From Cubamyces lactineus (Eukaryota > Basidiomycota > Agaricomycetes > Polyporales > Polyporaceae): 64,000 nucleotides of DNA. Both the position numbers and the translations under genes were made by a program. Positions 33,263 to 44,511 of the stretch are shown here, one piece after another; the stretch's first letter is position 1; each line of letters begins with the position of its first letter. The stretch lies in assembly GCA_022376465.1 (NCBI GenBank), contig JACDTU010000004.1:1054001-1118000 (forward strand). Direction: 5' to 3'. Under the pieces are notes generated by a model that did not search any database, had not been told where the DNA came from, and worked only from the letters and a program-made list of their open reading frames with translations.

Positions 33263-34374
33263 GCGGTGACGTGCCGCCGTTGAGCACACTCTCACAGTGG
33301 CTGAATCGTGGTATGTAGGAATAGGTGCGTCAGATGGCTGATGCAAACATGCCTCGAACGTGCCAGCTCGCTGACTCCCGTCCAGCCAAATGGATAGTCG
33401 GCATGTAACATAGTCTCCATCGGAACACACGGGTAATACGTATGCCTGACTTCACCGGCACCCTGCATGCCCAACACGCCTGCAATTTGGGTCCTGTCGG
33501 GGCGCGACATCAAGCCTAAGTGGCGCCGTCACTTGGGATACGGACCCCCATTCCTAACGTGAGGGAATGCGAGGACGGCCATGCCTACCGTGCATCCCTT
33601 CTGCACACATCTTACACGCTCCATTACCTGCAACAAGGGTACAACAACCTCAACGCGTACACGTTAGCCTCGGCGTGAAGCTTCGCGTACGTCACCGCCC
33701 GCTATATTCTCATACCTCGGCCGTGAGTCGTCCTCGATTACGCTCAATCGCCGTGGGCGGTTCCCGCGTCAGCGTCAATTGCATAAAGCTTACACACGCA
33801 GATCCTTCCCGGGTGATAGGAAGGAGAGACACCGTGTTCTGGAGGGGTGAGGTGTCCGCCACGATGCGGTCGCTATTTCAACATAGCACGTGCCTCGGAG
33901 GAATGGCTGGTTGCCATCGCATCCTTCGGCTCTTCATGGGAGGAACGGTGTGTAGCACGGCTTTGACACGGCTGGTACCGTAGTGTAGTAAACACCGATG
34001 ATTGCCGTCAATGCATAAGGCACGGCGTGTCTCTCCGGGAAGCGGAGGATTATAATGCATATTAGCGTGACTGGGCTCGCGACACCGTGTATGAGAGTAG
34101 AGCATAGCTGGTTGTGGTCGACTAGTCGTGCTCAAGGTACCCGTCTCTGCAGGGCCGCAGTTCATCATAGTGTTGACGCCCTAATGGGATGAGATCATAA
34201 CCCTAATCCAGGGGTTATACGTACATATTGATCGGAATCCTATCTTGTCGACGTACTTGATCATCCCTGCGCGGATTCGTCGATCGTCCACCGCCGCGTT
34301 CGCAGCCGCCGCACGCCCGTCGACCTCCTTCGCTCTTCTCCACATCAAGACTGCGGCACACACAGCACACCGAC
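33263..34374. other. Intergenic, no gene recognised
   Basis: 1.1 kb between two plus-strand genes. Short ORFs on both strands show no conserved motif and no paired splice sites that extend them. Confidence 0.5.
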
Positions 34375-35951
34375 ATGGGCTGGCAGAAGACGTTCACGCT
34401 CGCCCGCCGAAGCAAGGGCTGCCACCTCGTGACCGACGAGGTGCTCTCCCACATTGATGCTGGGTTGCGAGGAGTCCAGGTCGTCATCACCTTCTATCTG
34501 TCTCTCTGGTTACTTCAGCCCCCCTGTGTCGCATTGCGGCGTGACATAGCGGGGCTGCTGTTCCCATCTGGCGGGGTACAGCATGGGCCTAGGGCAACCT
34601 TCTCTCTTCTTCTCCTTCCTGAGGCTTTCCCCCAGGTTGCCCCGCCCACTGGCACAACGCGATGGCGGGCCCGTTCTGATACTCCGTCGTGTTAAAATTT
34701 GATGCACGGATTGTCGCCGTGCTTCGTCTGGATGGAGAGGCAGAGCAAACGCTGACGCGCTTTCATTTCCTCTGTCACAGGTTGGGATGTTGTACCTATT
34801 CATGTGGGTGGTGCCTGCACAGATGGCGCGGTTCTTTTCGCTTGGAAGGCTGTGAGCGCGCGAAACGATACTGACTAACTGCTATTCCTTCATTGCGGCC
34901 TCGCCCCCGACAACTCTACAGCCAGCACACCTCTGCAGCGCTCACGATCAACGAGAACTTCGATAAAGGTAAGCCCACGGTCGCTCCGCTGGCGGACCTA
35001 CGCCTTGATGCCGCTTGCGTGGTACTGACGGGTTTTTGTGGTGAAACGCAGATGTTCGGAGAGGTGAGAAAATTCGATGGCGGCGCGGATGCGCTAGAAT
35101 GCCATTGCTGAAACATGCGTCGATACTCGCCGGCTGTTACTGCAGACATGGACATGGCCCTCGACAACATCGTGCCCGAGAACCTCGACTGGAAGCACAC
35201 AGATGAAGGCCCAGAGTGAGTACTCAACATCTGCGCGCCCGACAGACAACCTTCTTTTCTCTATGCTACCGTGCTGCGGGCTGTCGCTGGCACAGCCCCA
35301 GCCGTCACAATGAATCGGACTGGCAGACTGACCGTTACCGTTCCACGCACCCGTTCTTTCGAACACCTCGACCTGCGCTGCTGCACCGCACCGCTTCGCT
35401 TCGATTCGATTCGATGTGGACAGCGACTCGTGAGTGCCTAGCCACCGTCGCCTTCTGCGCAACCCTGACGATGTCGCTCGGGCACGCTCTCCGGGATCTG
35501 CGGTTCGACCTTCTGTCCTGCCGTCGGACGACGCTGTCGCATCGCGCCCTTTGTGTTGGTCCTCCCCACTGTTGCACAGCGCGTCCCACACGAAGACGTC
35601 CCTCATCGGAGCGACCCTTTGCATCCCCATCACGGACGGCCGCCTCAACCTCGGGACATGGCAGGGTATGTGCCCACGACAATTTGATATCGTCCAGCCG
35701 CTTATCGTCTTGTCGTGCTTCTCTCTGTGCTGCCCACCGGCCATCTACCGTCATGATATTGACGACGTTGACTGGCGCGCCGACTACTCGCCTCTGCCTC
35801 TGTGCCTCGGCCGCCGGACTGTCTGGGTCTCATCACCGCATGAATCGCAACGAAATCCGTTCTGCGTGATCTCATCCACCCACTAGGAATCTACCTCACG
35901 GAGTTCAGACATGCACCCCATACGAGGCGGATAGTGGCTACAATCCTGTGA
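34375..35951 (+). CDS. YjbQ/UPF0047 family protein
   Basis: A single-domain protein of about 140 residues of the YjbQ (UPF0047) family, found in all domains of life and linked in bacteria to a secondary thiamine-phosphate synthase activity. The ATG at 34375 starts MGWQKTFTLARRSKGCHLVT with DEVLSHIDAGLRGVQ, then VGMLYLFIQHTSAALTINEN (the conserved HTSAAL..NEN motif), FDK, a 12-nt microexon (35052-35063) that with its flanks completes DVRRDM, then DMALDNIVPENLDWKHTDEG, SHTKTSLIGATLCIPITDGR with LNLGTWQGIYLTEFR, and TGA at 35949-35951. The catalytic-type histidines and the GTWQG motif are intact. Introns here are unusually long for this window (about 300, 370 and 220 nt) beside short ones. Confidence 0.88.
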
Positions 35952-37804
35952 GTAGACGATATCCATCTGAGGGGTTCACACCGATCCTGTACTGCTGTGC
36001 ATTGTGCTCAACGCCAGACCGATTGGATTTAGGACCTAAGCGGAGACCGGAATGAACGGAGATCAAATGTACGATGCGAACTGGACGCGAACGAAGCAGC
36101 ATGTAGTATCGACTCAAGTGTTGTATTGCCTCCCAATTGTCCTTGCTAAGACCCTTGCATGGTGGTAGAAGACTCGCCCGCGGCTACGAGAAGCCCATAC
36201 AGAGCGCTTTCTCAACTGAATACGTGATTGTGGATCCGACGCGGTGCCCAATGGCGCCGCTATCGCCCATTAACCATGCTTTGGCGGGGAACTAGCGAGC
36301 AAGATGCTGCACACATGATGGCCGAATATCTCGTACACAACCGTATCCGCTCAGCAGGGCCACTGCAGTCTTTGATTGCGGTAGACGAGAAAGATGCGCC
36401 CGCCGTGCGGGTTCAGATTCCTCCATGCCACAAGCTGTGCGTTCTGGCGCCGGTGGTCAAAATCCAGCGTCGAGAAGTATCGGCATCGAGGCGCGTTAGA
36501 TATCTACGCCGCCCGTTCCCGCCCGCCAAGAGATGAGAGGCGTCTGGGAGAGGTTCAGCAGTTCGCTGGGTCCAAACGAGTACCACCGGAGGATTGATGA
36601 ATGATCTCCGGAAGGCCCTTGGTCGTCATACACTGACAGTCAATGAATGCCCTGGAGTATGAAGCAAAGGTGCTTTTTTCAACTCCAGAATGCGGTTTGT
36701 ACGTACATCAAGGATTTTGATTATAGCGCGGCTAGAAGGAACGTCCAGAAACGGGAGGGTAACTACTCGTTTCAAAGGCGCCTTTGAACGGTGTACAGCA
36801 TTGTAAGGGCAGCTCCACTGCATTTTGCAGGGGGAGATCACTGCAAAGATGGGCGTTGGGCGAGCAGCTCGAAGCGGAGGATTCTCCGTGGAATCGGGAT
36901 GACTGTACTGTGATCGCGGCGTCGACAAAGCGTGCCTTTGCAAATGAACTTGACGAGCGAAGGGCCGCATTCGGACGGGCCTCGATGCCGCGTAGGTGGC
37001 ACTTCGTACGCCGCCGAGCCTGCACGCTGCACAATGTTCTGGTTTGTGGCCTTGAGAACGCAAGAAAATTTTGGGCGCGCTGCTGAGAAGGACGCTGGGT
37101 CCGCGGCACCTGGTGGCAGGAGGCCGTAGCCAGGAGCGGCATGCGCGGTTCCTCATGATTTTCTGCAAGGCGCCTCCTATGCCTGGGTTTCGAGGATCCG
37201 GATGGGGACTCAGAAGCGTTGGACCCTTCTTCCACGCGCGGCTATCGGCCTCCCAGGCATCGGCAGTGCTCGTTCAGGCTCTTCTTGCCTGGGCCGAGCG
37301 CTGCTCCCAGGTGGAGGCCCAGGCAGCGATCCTGGAGGGCAGTAGCGGGGTGAGCGAGTCTGACGCTGATAGAAGGCGAGAAAGTCAAAGAGAAGGATAT
37401 TCCCAGCTGCGACGGAGTCAAGGCGACGCGCGTGGTAACACAGCAATTGCCGTGAGGACAGCGCCGAGAGACGGGGCGATAGATCTGATTCTGAGGGCGA
37501 AAGAGGTGTTGTGTGGGGACTCGGAAGATGACAAGGGAACAGTGTGGCAGAGGGCCGCGGACAGGATCCAGGATTCGTACAAGATCCCCCGCAGCGGATA
37601 GCGTGGGCGTCTGCAGCGGTTTCCGCGTACGTACCCCCGCTCGGGAAGGCGTCGCAAGTTTCCGACCGCGCCTGTCTCTTCCCACCTCGAGTTCTTATAT
37701 ACGCTAGCGCGGGACATCAGCCTTGCCCTCCCCGCCTGCGTCCCTCCAGCCCCCCTTCCTTCCCCAGTTTGTGAACTCTATCCCACAAACTCCCATCCGG
37801 CGGT
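35952..37804. other. Intergenic, mostly unassigned
   Basis: 1.85 kb between the YjbQ-like gene and the Zn2Cys6 regulator. It should contain the regulator's promoter. Open frames occur on both strands at 36626-37685; the best is listed separately with low confidence. Confidence 0.45.
37179..37601 (+). CDS. Doubtful hypothetical ORF
   Basis: 140 codons from ATG 37179 to a TAG, reading an Ala/Glu/Arg-rich helical composition (SQASAVLVQALLAWAERCSQ) and ending RIQDSYKIPRSG. The antisense frames over the same bases are also open (37242-37685 minus), so the openness may come from base composition alone. No family, promoter or intron evidence. Confidence 0.18.
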   Translation: MPGFRGSGWGLRSVGPFFHARLSASQASAVLVQALLAWAERCSQVEAQAAILEGSSGVSESDADRRRESQREGYSQLRRSQGDARGNTAIAVRTAPRDGAIDLILRAKEVLCGDSEDDKGTVWQRAADRIQDSYKIPRSG

Positions 37805-40712
37805 ATGCCCAAAGCCGCTACATCATCCTCCGCCCGCCCGGCCTTGCGCAGGAATCAGGTACTCCTCTCCTAACCGCTCGTACGGCGCCCGAGATACCCG
37901 TCCTCACCACGCCCCCTTCTTTCCGTATCAATAGGCTTGTCTTTCATGCAGGAAGAGGAAGCTCGTAAGCCTTCATTCATTCACGCTAATCTCCCACCCC
38001 GCCCCATTAATCCCATACGCCCATCCAGAAATGCGATGCCGCACGACCACACTGCGGAACTTGTGTCAAGTGAGTACGCGACCCACCGTGCCGAGCGAAC
38101 TCGCGCACATGTCCCCCAAACGACGCTCATGCACAGTATAGGCAATGGCAATCTCTCATTAGCGTCCCTCCCCCTGTGGGATACGCGTAAGTCGGCAACG
38201 CGACTACTGCCGTCCTCATCTCCTGACGACGCTACCCCCAGGCACCCGACGGAGCCGCAATGCTCATACGATCCCGTAGAAGGCCTCCCGATTGCCCCCA
38301 ACGTTGACCCTACCGAGAGAATACGCATGTTGGAGGAGCAGATCTGTGAGTGCTCCTGCCAGTGCCCGTACCGGTCCCGTGGGTCATGAACCGTCGCTAT
38401 AGCACAACTGAAGAGCCAACTCAACGAGGCGAGGAGCTACGATTCCCGCTCTGCGTCTCCCCGACGTGCCCATATCCCCCAGAACGGCCATCGCATAGGC
38501 TCAGGCTCGTCCAATGGTCAAACCCCTGAAAGCAGCCCTAACGGCGGTGGTATCGTCCTCCCTCACGCATCCCTGGATGCCGTCCATCAGCTGTCTCCAG
38601 ACAGTACTGGGTCTCTAGCGCGTGGCTCAACATCTAGCCCCGAGTTGCGCCAGATTACTCGGCAGTCTGTGCCGGATCCCCTCATGGACATGCTCTTTGC
38701 GGGGTGGGATCCAGACCTCCCTGATCCTGACACCCTGGACCACTAGTGAGCACCCATCTCGCTACCAATATCATCAGGTTGCTGACATGTTCCGGTAGCA
38801 TCGACATATTCTTCAAGTGCGACCCGTGCGGATCTCGCATCCTCCATCGACCATCGTTCCTTGCATCCATGCACCTTCATCCTAAAGATCCCAATTACCC
38901 ACATCCAGCTATCCTTCACGCCATCGTGCGTCTAACCGTTTCTGATACTTGGTGCACACATTGACATAGGCTTTGCGCAGTGTGCTTCTGCGTCTCGTTG
39001 GGCGTCCCAGGAGATCGTGACACTGCCAGATGGTTCCCGACGCGATAAGTTCGCAGACTTGCATGTCAGCAAAACACGTGCGTACATCGACAGAACGATG
39101 GCAACGGGTCAAGACATCTTCCCTGTTATGCAAGCGTGCATCATCCTCTCCTGGTACTTCTATCAAGAGGGCCGGTGGGTCGAGGTTTGGATTTTTGCTG
39201 GGTTCCAAACTCGCGCGGCTGTGCCCTTGCGGTTGAATTATCCCGGTACTTTCACGGCGACGGGCGCAAGCAACCCGGGCGCGTATCTCGCGCCGCCCAA
39301 GGATCTCCAAGAATTGGAGAGCAGGCGGCGAACGTGGTGGATGACCATCATGTTCGACCGCATTGTCTCTGTCGGTGGCTGGTTGCACGGAGTGGATGAA
39401 AGGGACATTGGCACAGAATTTCCCCTCCGCCGCATCGACTATGAAACGAATGTGCGTTTCAGTTCTATGTATGACGTTCCGCAGCTGACGTCCATTTCCC
39501 AGGCGAACATCCCGTCAAACCCTCAGGATCTATTCACGCCCGACCTATTCACTCACCACCCGCCTTCGTACACGGACTCGTTCATCTTGTTCCTGAAGGC
39601 CGTGATGCTGTTCGGGAGGGTCACCGATTATAACACTCGCAGCAACCTTCGCGCTAACGCCCCGCCTTCGAAGAACCAAAATCCGTTCGCCCTCCCAGGG
39701 TTCAAGGAGCTTGACCAGCTGGTAGCACAGGACTTCCTCCACAGTCTACCACCGGAGTTCAAGCACTGGGAAATCACCGCAGACGGAGCGCTGGACACGG
39801 ACCTGTACATGGTTCATCTTGTACCGCACGCGTATGTTCCGTTTCATTCTCAGGTGACGACATCGGTCTGAGATGACACCTCACCAGCGCGACGATAACC
39901 CTCCATAACCCGTATCTCAACTTCTCAGACTCGACGAACACTTCTACGAGGCGGTGCCTAAATGCCACTCGCTCCATCTTGGCGGTGTACTACAGGCTCT
40001 CGGAGACGTCGTTCGATATCAAACGCCTGCATCCATTTGCGTCCGTGAGTGGACTTGTTGACGACGCTGACGTGTGTGTTGGAACTGACTGTCGCGGCGC
40101 AGATCTGCTGGTATCTAGCGGCGGTCGTGCAGACGCAGCTCTGCAAGTACTATATCGAGATCGGAGACACGCTGAGAGAGCAGACTGTGTGGGGAGAGAT
40201 CAACGCGCTCCGGTGGGCATTCCCTGTCAAGGGCTTCTACGCAGGAGCCGCGTGACTGACAGATGTCTGACCACAGCTTTGCGATGCTCACATATGGAAG
40301 CCGGTCTCCCATAGGCAGTACGTCGTGGCGTTTTAGGTTTCTTCCCAGCCTGTGCTGACGTGCGTCCGGCTTGTCAGCTCGGCAAGAGCGGCTCCTGCAG
40401 GGACTGATGACCGAAATCGTCCGGATGACGACCCAGATGCAGCCGCTCGAGGTTGGCGTCCCCCTCTACCCCTTCTCACACGCCGGGGTCTTCTCCAAAG
40501 AGACCGTGCCCCGCGAGGCCACAGGCGCCCCTCTCCCGGACGTCACGCAGTACGACACCACCGCAGAGTCCCCAACAGCGATGGCGGCCATGGTCGGCAC
40601 GATGACCTCGTCGCCTCCTACCGCCACCTCGCTCTCCAACTGGGCGACTCCTTCCGTTCACTCCGTTCCATATGCGCACAATGGCCACAACGGCCACACG
40701 TACCCACACTGA
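37805..40712 (+). CDS. Zn2Cys6 transcription factor with fungal-specific regulatory domain
   Basis: Fungal binuclear zinc cluster regulator of about 700 residues. The ATG at 37805 gives MPKAATSSSARPALRRNQ. The zinc cluster is then built from three further exons: ACLSCRKRKL (about 37935-37964), KCDAARPHCGTCVK (about 38030-38070) and HPTEPQCSYDP (from about 38242), giving all six cysteines (spacing 2-6-6-2-8). A short coiled coil follows (ERIRMLEEQI, then AQLKSQLNEARS), typical of dimerising members. The middle-homology (Fungal_trans) domain spans IDIFFKCDPCGSRILHRPSF through ACIILSWYFYQEGRWVEVWI with RRRTWWMTIMFDRIVS and GTEFPLRRIDYE. The C-terminus is Ser/Thr/Pro-rich and ends HNGHNGHTYPH. 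Target genes are unknown; no biosynthetic cluster is visible next to it. Confidence 0.9.
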
Positions 40713-41371
40713 ACACTCCTTCGTTCCGCTGCTCCCATATACTGCCGATCTTTGCGTGTATTTTCTTACTTTCACAACCCCCCTCGCTCCCTGTACAGTC
40801 GTAGATTGCGCTGGCCGTCTCAGGTGATGATGTTGTATCGAGGTCTGTCTTAGCTTCCCGCGCGGCTCACACTGGACATCTTTGCCACGGACTTATGGGT
40901 CGTCTCTCTGGCTCGGAAGGACTGTATAAATAGCTAGCTGTCCCATTGCTATACGGTGTATCTTCAACGCAAAACGCTGCTTCCTCGTTGCTGCCTCGTC
41001 GGTGCCGGCGCGCCATTCACTCGCTCGTTTGTCCTCCACACATGTCTCGGTAGGAGTATACAGTACGCTGGACAATGAACGTTGGCCTTTTCCGCTTTCG
41101 TCTTGATGTACCCAAGCACCCTTGACGGCTGTACGCACGCCCGGGCACGATGCACACCAGAGCGGGTGATGTTCACAGACAAGCTTCGCGCTCAGGACAC
41201 GAGACCTAGGGTGACAGGCTCAGGGTCGCGCGACAGATATGAAGTGCATTCATTAGGCAGATGGATACAGTACAGAGTGCATGACAACAAAACACAGTAC
41301 ACGGACAGAGCTCTCCCGAGTCCCGAGTCCCCATGTCCGACCAGCGGTACCGAAAGCCGAAGGCGACCTTC
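40713..41371. other. Convergent 3' intergenic region
   Basis: 659 bp between convergent genes. Expected 3' UTRs only; no gene recognised. Confidence 0.5.
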
Positions 41372-42568
41372 TCAACGCTTGAAGCCCTTGTGCCCCACGT
41401 TGCGACAGTGGTTCGCGTAATGGCCCTTCTCGCCGCACTGCCCAGACGACGTCAGCATACGGTGATTCAACCATCCCGAGCTCCCCCCGCCCCCTCCACA
41501 TGACAATGGGAGCCATGGCGAGCGCGCACGAGGGAAGAAGGACAGTGGAGAGGGAGGATGGAGGATGGAGACGGACGGACGGACGAACGCACCTTATAGC
41601 ACACGACGTCCTCTAGGTTCCGCCGGGGACCAGGCGGACCACCGGAGCCCCCGAGCCCTGGCGGGTGCTGCCCCGGGAAGTTGCCGCTGCGGTCGAAGTC
41701 GGCATACCTACCGTATCCCGGGGGCGGTGGACCCAGGTCACGCACGGAGGGCGGCTCGGGTGGCTCGTACGCTTTGGGTGGAGGGATGCCTGGTTTGGGG
41801 CTGAAGAGAGCGTGTATGGAAGGTGTGAGTGGGATGAAGGGTAGAGCGGAGGAGGCAACGCACTGGCCGCGGGGACAGTCGGGTCCTAATGGGCAGAATC
41901 CGGTAAGGTATAGTTGACATGCCACTCGTCGCACATGTTTTCGGGGACAGTTGGGACCTTCAAATGCACAAAAGGTGTGTATTGAGATGAGAGGAGCATC
42001 ACGAACTAGGGCGTGGATGCACGTACCGAGCTTGCAGAACCCTCTGTTATAGTCCGGACACTCCACCCGCCGCTCCTTCGGATGCGCGTACAGACACTCG
42101 TCGCCCGCAGAGCAGTAGCCGTACTTGGCGTACCACCAGCACTCGGGCATGCGCCGGAGGTTGTATTCGTGCAGGAACTCACAGGCGTCGCCTTTTTTAC
42201 ACAGGCCGCGCAGCCAGTGCTTGCACACCGTCGCGAGGCGCTCGCGCTCGCGCGGGTGCGTGGGCAGCTGCTTTGGCGGCTGGAAGTTTTGCACGGAGGG
42301 CGTGGTGTGCCGCAGGGGACAGTGCAGAGGGCCTAGTGGGCATCCGGTGGGCGTGAGGGAGAGTCTGCATATCTGGTCGTCTGCGTGCCGTGCGAGTGGG
42401 AGGTCAGTGGCTGAAGGGAACGGGTGGTCGCAGTCACGGTAGTGCACACGCACCCTTGTCGAGCTTGATTCCGAGGTCGTTCTTAACGTAGAGTTCCTCA
42501 GTGAAGTTGTTTTGGTGAAACTGCGGACTTATGATGTCCTTCAGAGGGAGACTGAGTGAACTGGCCAT
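41372..42568 (-). CDS. YTH1: mRNA 3'-end processing factor Yth1/CPSF30 (five CCCH fingers plus zinc knuckle)
   Basis: Subunit of the cleavage and polyadenylation factor that binds the AAUAAA region of pre-mRNA. The ATG at 42566-42568 starts MASSLSLPLKDIISPQFHQN, followed by a one-intron join at LDK/ATDLPLARHADD. Five CCCH fingers follow: CRLSLTPTGCPLGPLHCPLRH, CKHWLRGLCKKGDACEFLH, CWWYAKYGYCSAGDECLYAH, CPDYNRGFCKLGPNCPRKH and CQLYLTGFCPLGPDCPRGH (the last His spans an intron). A Pro/Gly linker leads to a CCHC zinc knuckle CGEKGHYANHC and the end NVGHKGFKR, with TGA at 41372-41374. The zinc knuckle is shared with metazoan CPSF30 and absent from S. cerevisiae Yth1. In-frame codons continue upstream of this ATG to about 42790, so an earlier start is possible but unlike the family. 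Confidence 0.92.
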
Positions 42569-42852
42569 TTCGTAGATGCACGTCTCCGCGCAAGATGCAC
42601 ACGGGCGCTCGCTCCGTAAGGCGAACTCAAGAAGGGCGGGGATTGCTTCATTTAGCGGAAATGAGTAAGCGCTCGTATCCAAAACCATTGGCACAGTTGC
42701 ATCCCAATTAATTCGTGGGTGCGCGTAGACTATCATTGGTCCAACGTACACTACATCATACAATGGCATAGCACCAAGAAAATACCACAAATGTGGAAAT
42801 AATGCAAGGTAACGGGACTATACATGCATAACGGTCGAAAGTCAGTCGGGTC

Positions 42853-44019
42853 TCACCACAAACCAAGGATAGTCGCCTCTCCCCCTGCGGCGCGGATTCG
42901 TTGGATGCCAGCATCCAGTCGCTCCCGCCACTCTTCCTCGCAGCTCATCGCGGCAGCATCCGATAAGACGGGAAGGGTGACGTCGCCCACCTCCACGAAG
43001 TAGACATCGTCGAATGGTACGTCCGTAAGGGATGGTCTGCGGTCTATCCGGAGAGCGGTGCAGCCAAACGTTGTCAAGAGGGTGCTCATGACCATATGCA
43101 AGAGACGGTTGGGACCAGGCGGGTCGTCTCCTTGTCGCCGCGGAGGATTGCTGATGCGTATCAGCGCGCGCTGGCGGCGAGGGTCCTGCTTGCTACCAGG
43201 CAGAGGAGCGTCTAGGGTATTGGCGAGGATGTAGAAGCGCGTCGTATTCGCTGTGGAAACGTAAGGTTTTGGCCAATATGAGCTTGGTGAACTTTGTTGA
43301 GTAGAAGGGTGTTAACTGACAGGCTTCGTTCTGAATGTCCTTGAACAGGATTTCGAGGCCATCGAACATCTCAGCGCATTGGACGGAGCAGATCGCTGCA
43401 CTCTCAGGTTCGTCGGTGTCACCACCGCAGTACAGCACGCTTTGCGCCGCAGCAGATGTCGAGGGTACTTTGACGCGTGGTACGCCAGGTAGAGTTTCCG
43501 ATAGGAAGCGGGAGCACTGTCCAAGAGCCTGGCGAGATGTCAGATGTGGTTGCGAATACTCTCAAATAGAGAAGACCCACCTGCTCGTGGCTGATTACTC
43601 TCTGAATCTCTTCCAGCTGAACGCCACGACGGACGACGAGGCAGTGTCTTACGGCAAGGGTGAGTTCTCCTCGGACGTACACGGAGCTGCCTGCCTCAGG
43701 GGAGCGGAAGGAATCGTAGGTATCGATGACAGTGCCATACACGCTGTTCTCTTGCGGAATCACAGCGTAGGGTATATCGGGAGAAACGGCGCGGAAGACG
43801 TCTGGAGTGGTGTCAACTCGCGACCGGCATACACGAGGGAGAGCCTGACTGACGCGCCTGTGATCGTGCTCTGTTCAGCGTATTGCACAGTGCCCTCGAA
43901 GCGATCGAGGGCGCACTATGGAAGGTGTAAGCCAATGATTCTCCGTCGCATTCAGTAGGCAGACTGACCTGGTGAGAATATGACCCAGGCGGGCCGAGGA
44001 AAGCCAACTGTGGCAGCAT
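42853..44019 (-). CDS. PHA2: Prephenate dehydratase
   Basis: Converts prephenate to phenylpyruvate in phenylalanine biosynthesis (cytosolic). The ATG at 44017-44019 starts MLPQLAFLGPPGSYSHQ, the PDT N-terminal motif, spliced to CALDRFEGTVQYAEQSTIT, then DVFRAVSPDIPYAVIPQENS with VYGTVIDTYDSF (PxENS motif), LTLAVRHCLVVRRGVQLEEI, QRVISHEQALGQCSRFL, STSAAAQSVLY, and NTTRFYILANTL with the catalytic TRF motif. A C-terminal ACT-like regulatory domain follows (LLTTFGCTALRIDRRPS, FDDVYFVEVGD), suggesting feedback control by phenylalanine as in the family. It ends EATILGLW with stop at 42853-42855. About six introns. It stands head to head with the M16 protease gene (351 bp or 492 bp apart depending on that gene's start). 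Confidence 0.92.
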
Positions 44020-44370
44020 ATGTGGATTGTACGCCCTTTCTATGCACTGGGAGGGCGATGTCTCACATGCAAGGGAGGGCTAGTCCCTGCTAGTCGATCG
44101 CGGGATGCAAGTACGGAGCACTGTGAATCTGATCGCGACGCGGTGGCGGCAGTGGGCGTCCTAGGGCGGTAGGCGCTGATGCTGTCATTTGTGGTCACGT
44201 GGGGAAAGAAGTACGTACGCGTATAACCTTGGGCGTTAGGAGACTTTTAATAGAGCTAGTACTAGTAGTCCTCCTGCTGGCCTGTGCTCTGCGCTGCACT
44301 TTCTGGGCTGTCTACTTGGGTTCCGTGATTGGGTCGTGCGCCGATACTATCAGGCGATCGTTTCTGCTGG
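44020..44370. promoter_or_regulatory. Bidirectional promoter PHA2 / M16 protease
   Basis: 351 bp between the prephenate dehydratase start and the upstream ATG of the protease, transcribed divergently. A T-rich tttaatag at about 44246-44253 is the only TATA-like element on the protease side. Role inferred from position. Confidence 0.45.
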
Positions 44371-44511
44371 ATGCCCTATCTTTCTCGTCTCCTCGCAGCC
44401 ACCAGCCAGACAACACGGCTACTCAGAGCTCTCCCTCGCACGACCCATCGCTCGAGTCCCTTCACTGCTCGTCCTACTTCGTTCGCCTCTGCCCGTCCTT
44501 TTCACTCTAGC
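44371..44511 (+). other. In-frame N-terminal extension of the M16 protease, mitochondrial-presequence-like
   Basis: An ATG at 44371 opens 47 codons in the same frame as, and without a stop before, the main M16 start at 44512. The encoded stretch (starting MPYLSRLLAATSQTTRLLRA, ending ARPFHSS) has seven arginines and no Asp or Glu, is rich in Ser/Thr/Ala, and ends with an R-P-F-H-S-S pattern like fungal MPP/Icp55 processing sites. Frame and composition are seen; targeting is inferred. Confidence 0.6.

Noticed and set aside
36626..37168. 180-codon minus-strand frame between the YjbQ-like gene and the Zn2Cys6 regulator
   Set aside because: Rich in Arg/Pro/Ser without motifs; plus-strand frames over the same bases are also open, so openness is not informative.
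37805..44019. Secondary metabolite gene cluster around the Zn2Cys6 regulator
   Set aside because: The neighbours are a general mRNA processing factor and a primary metabolism enzyme; no synthase, P450 or tailoring enzyme is present. The ABC transporter is more than 20 kb away.
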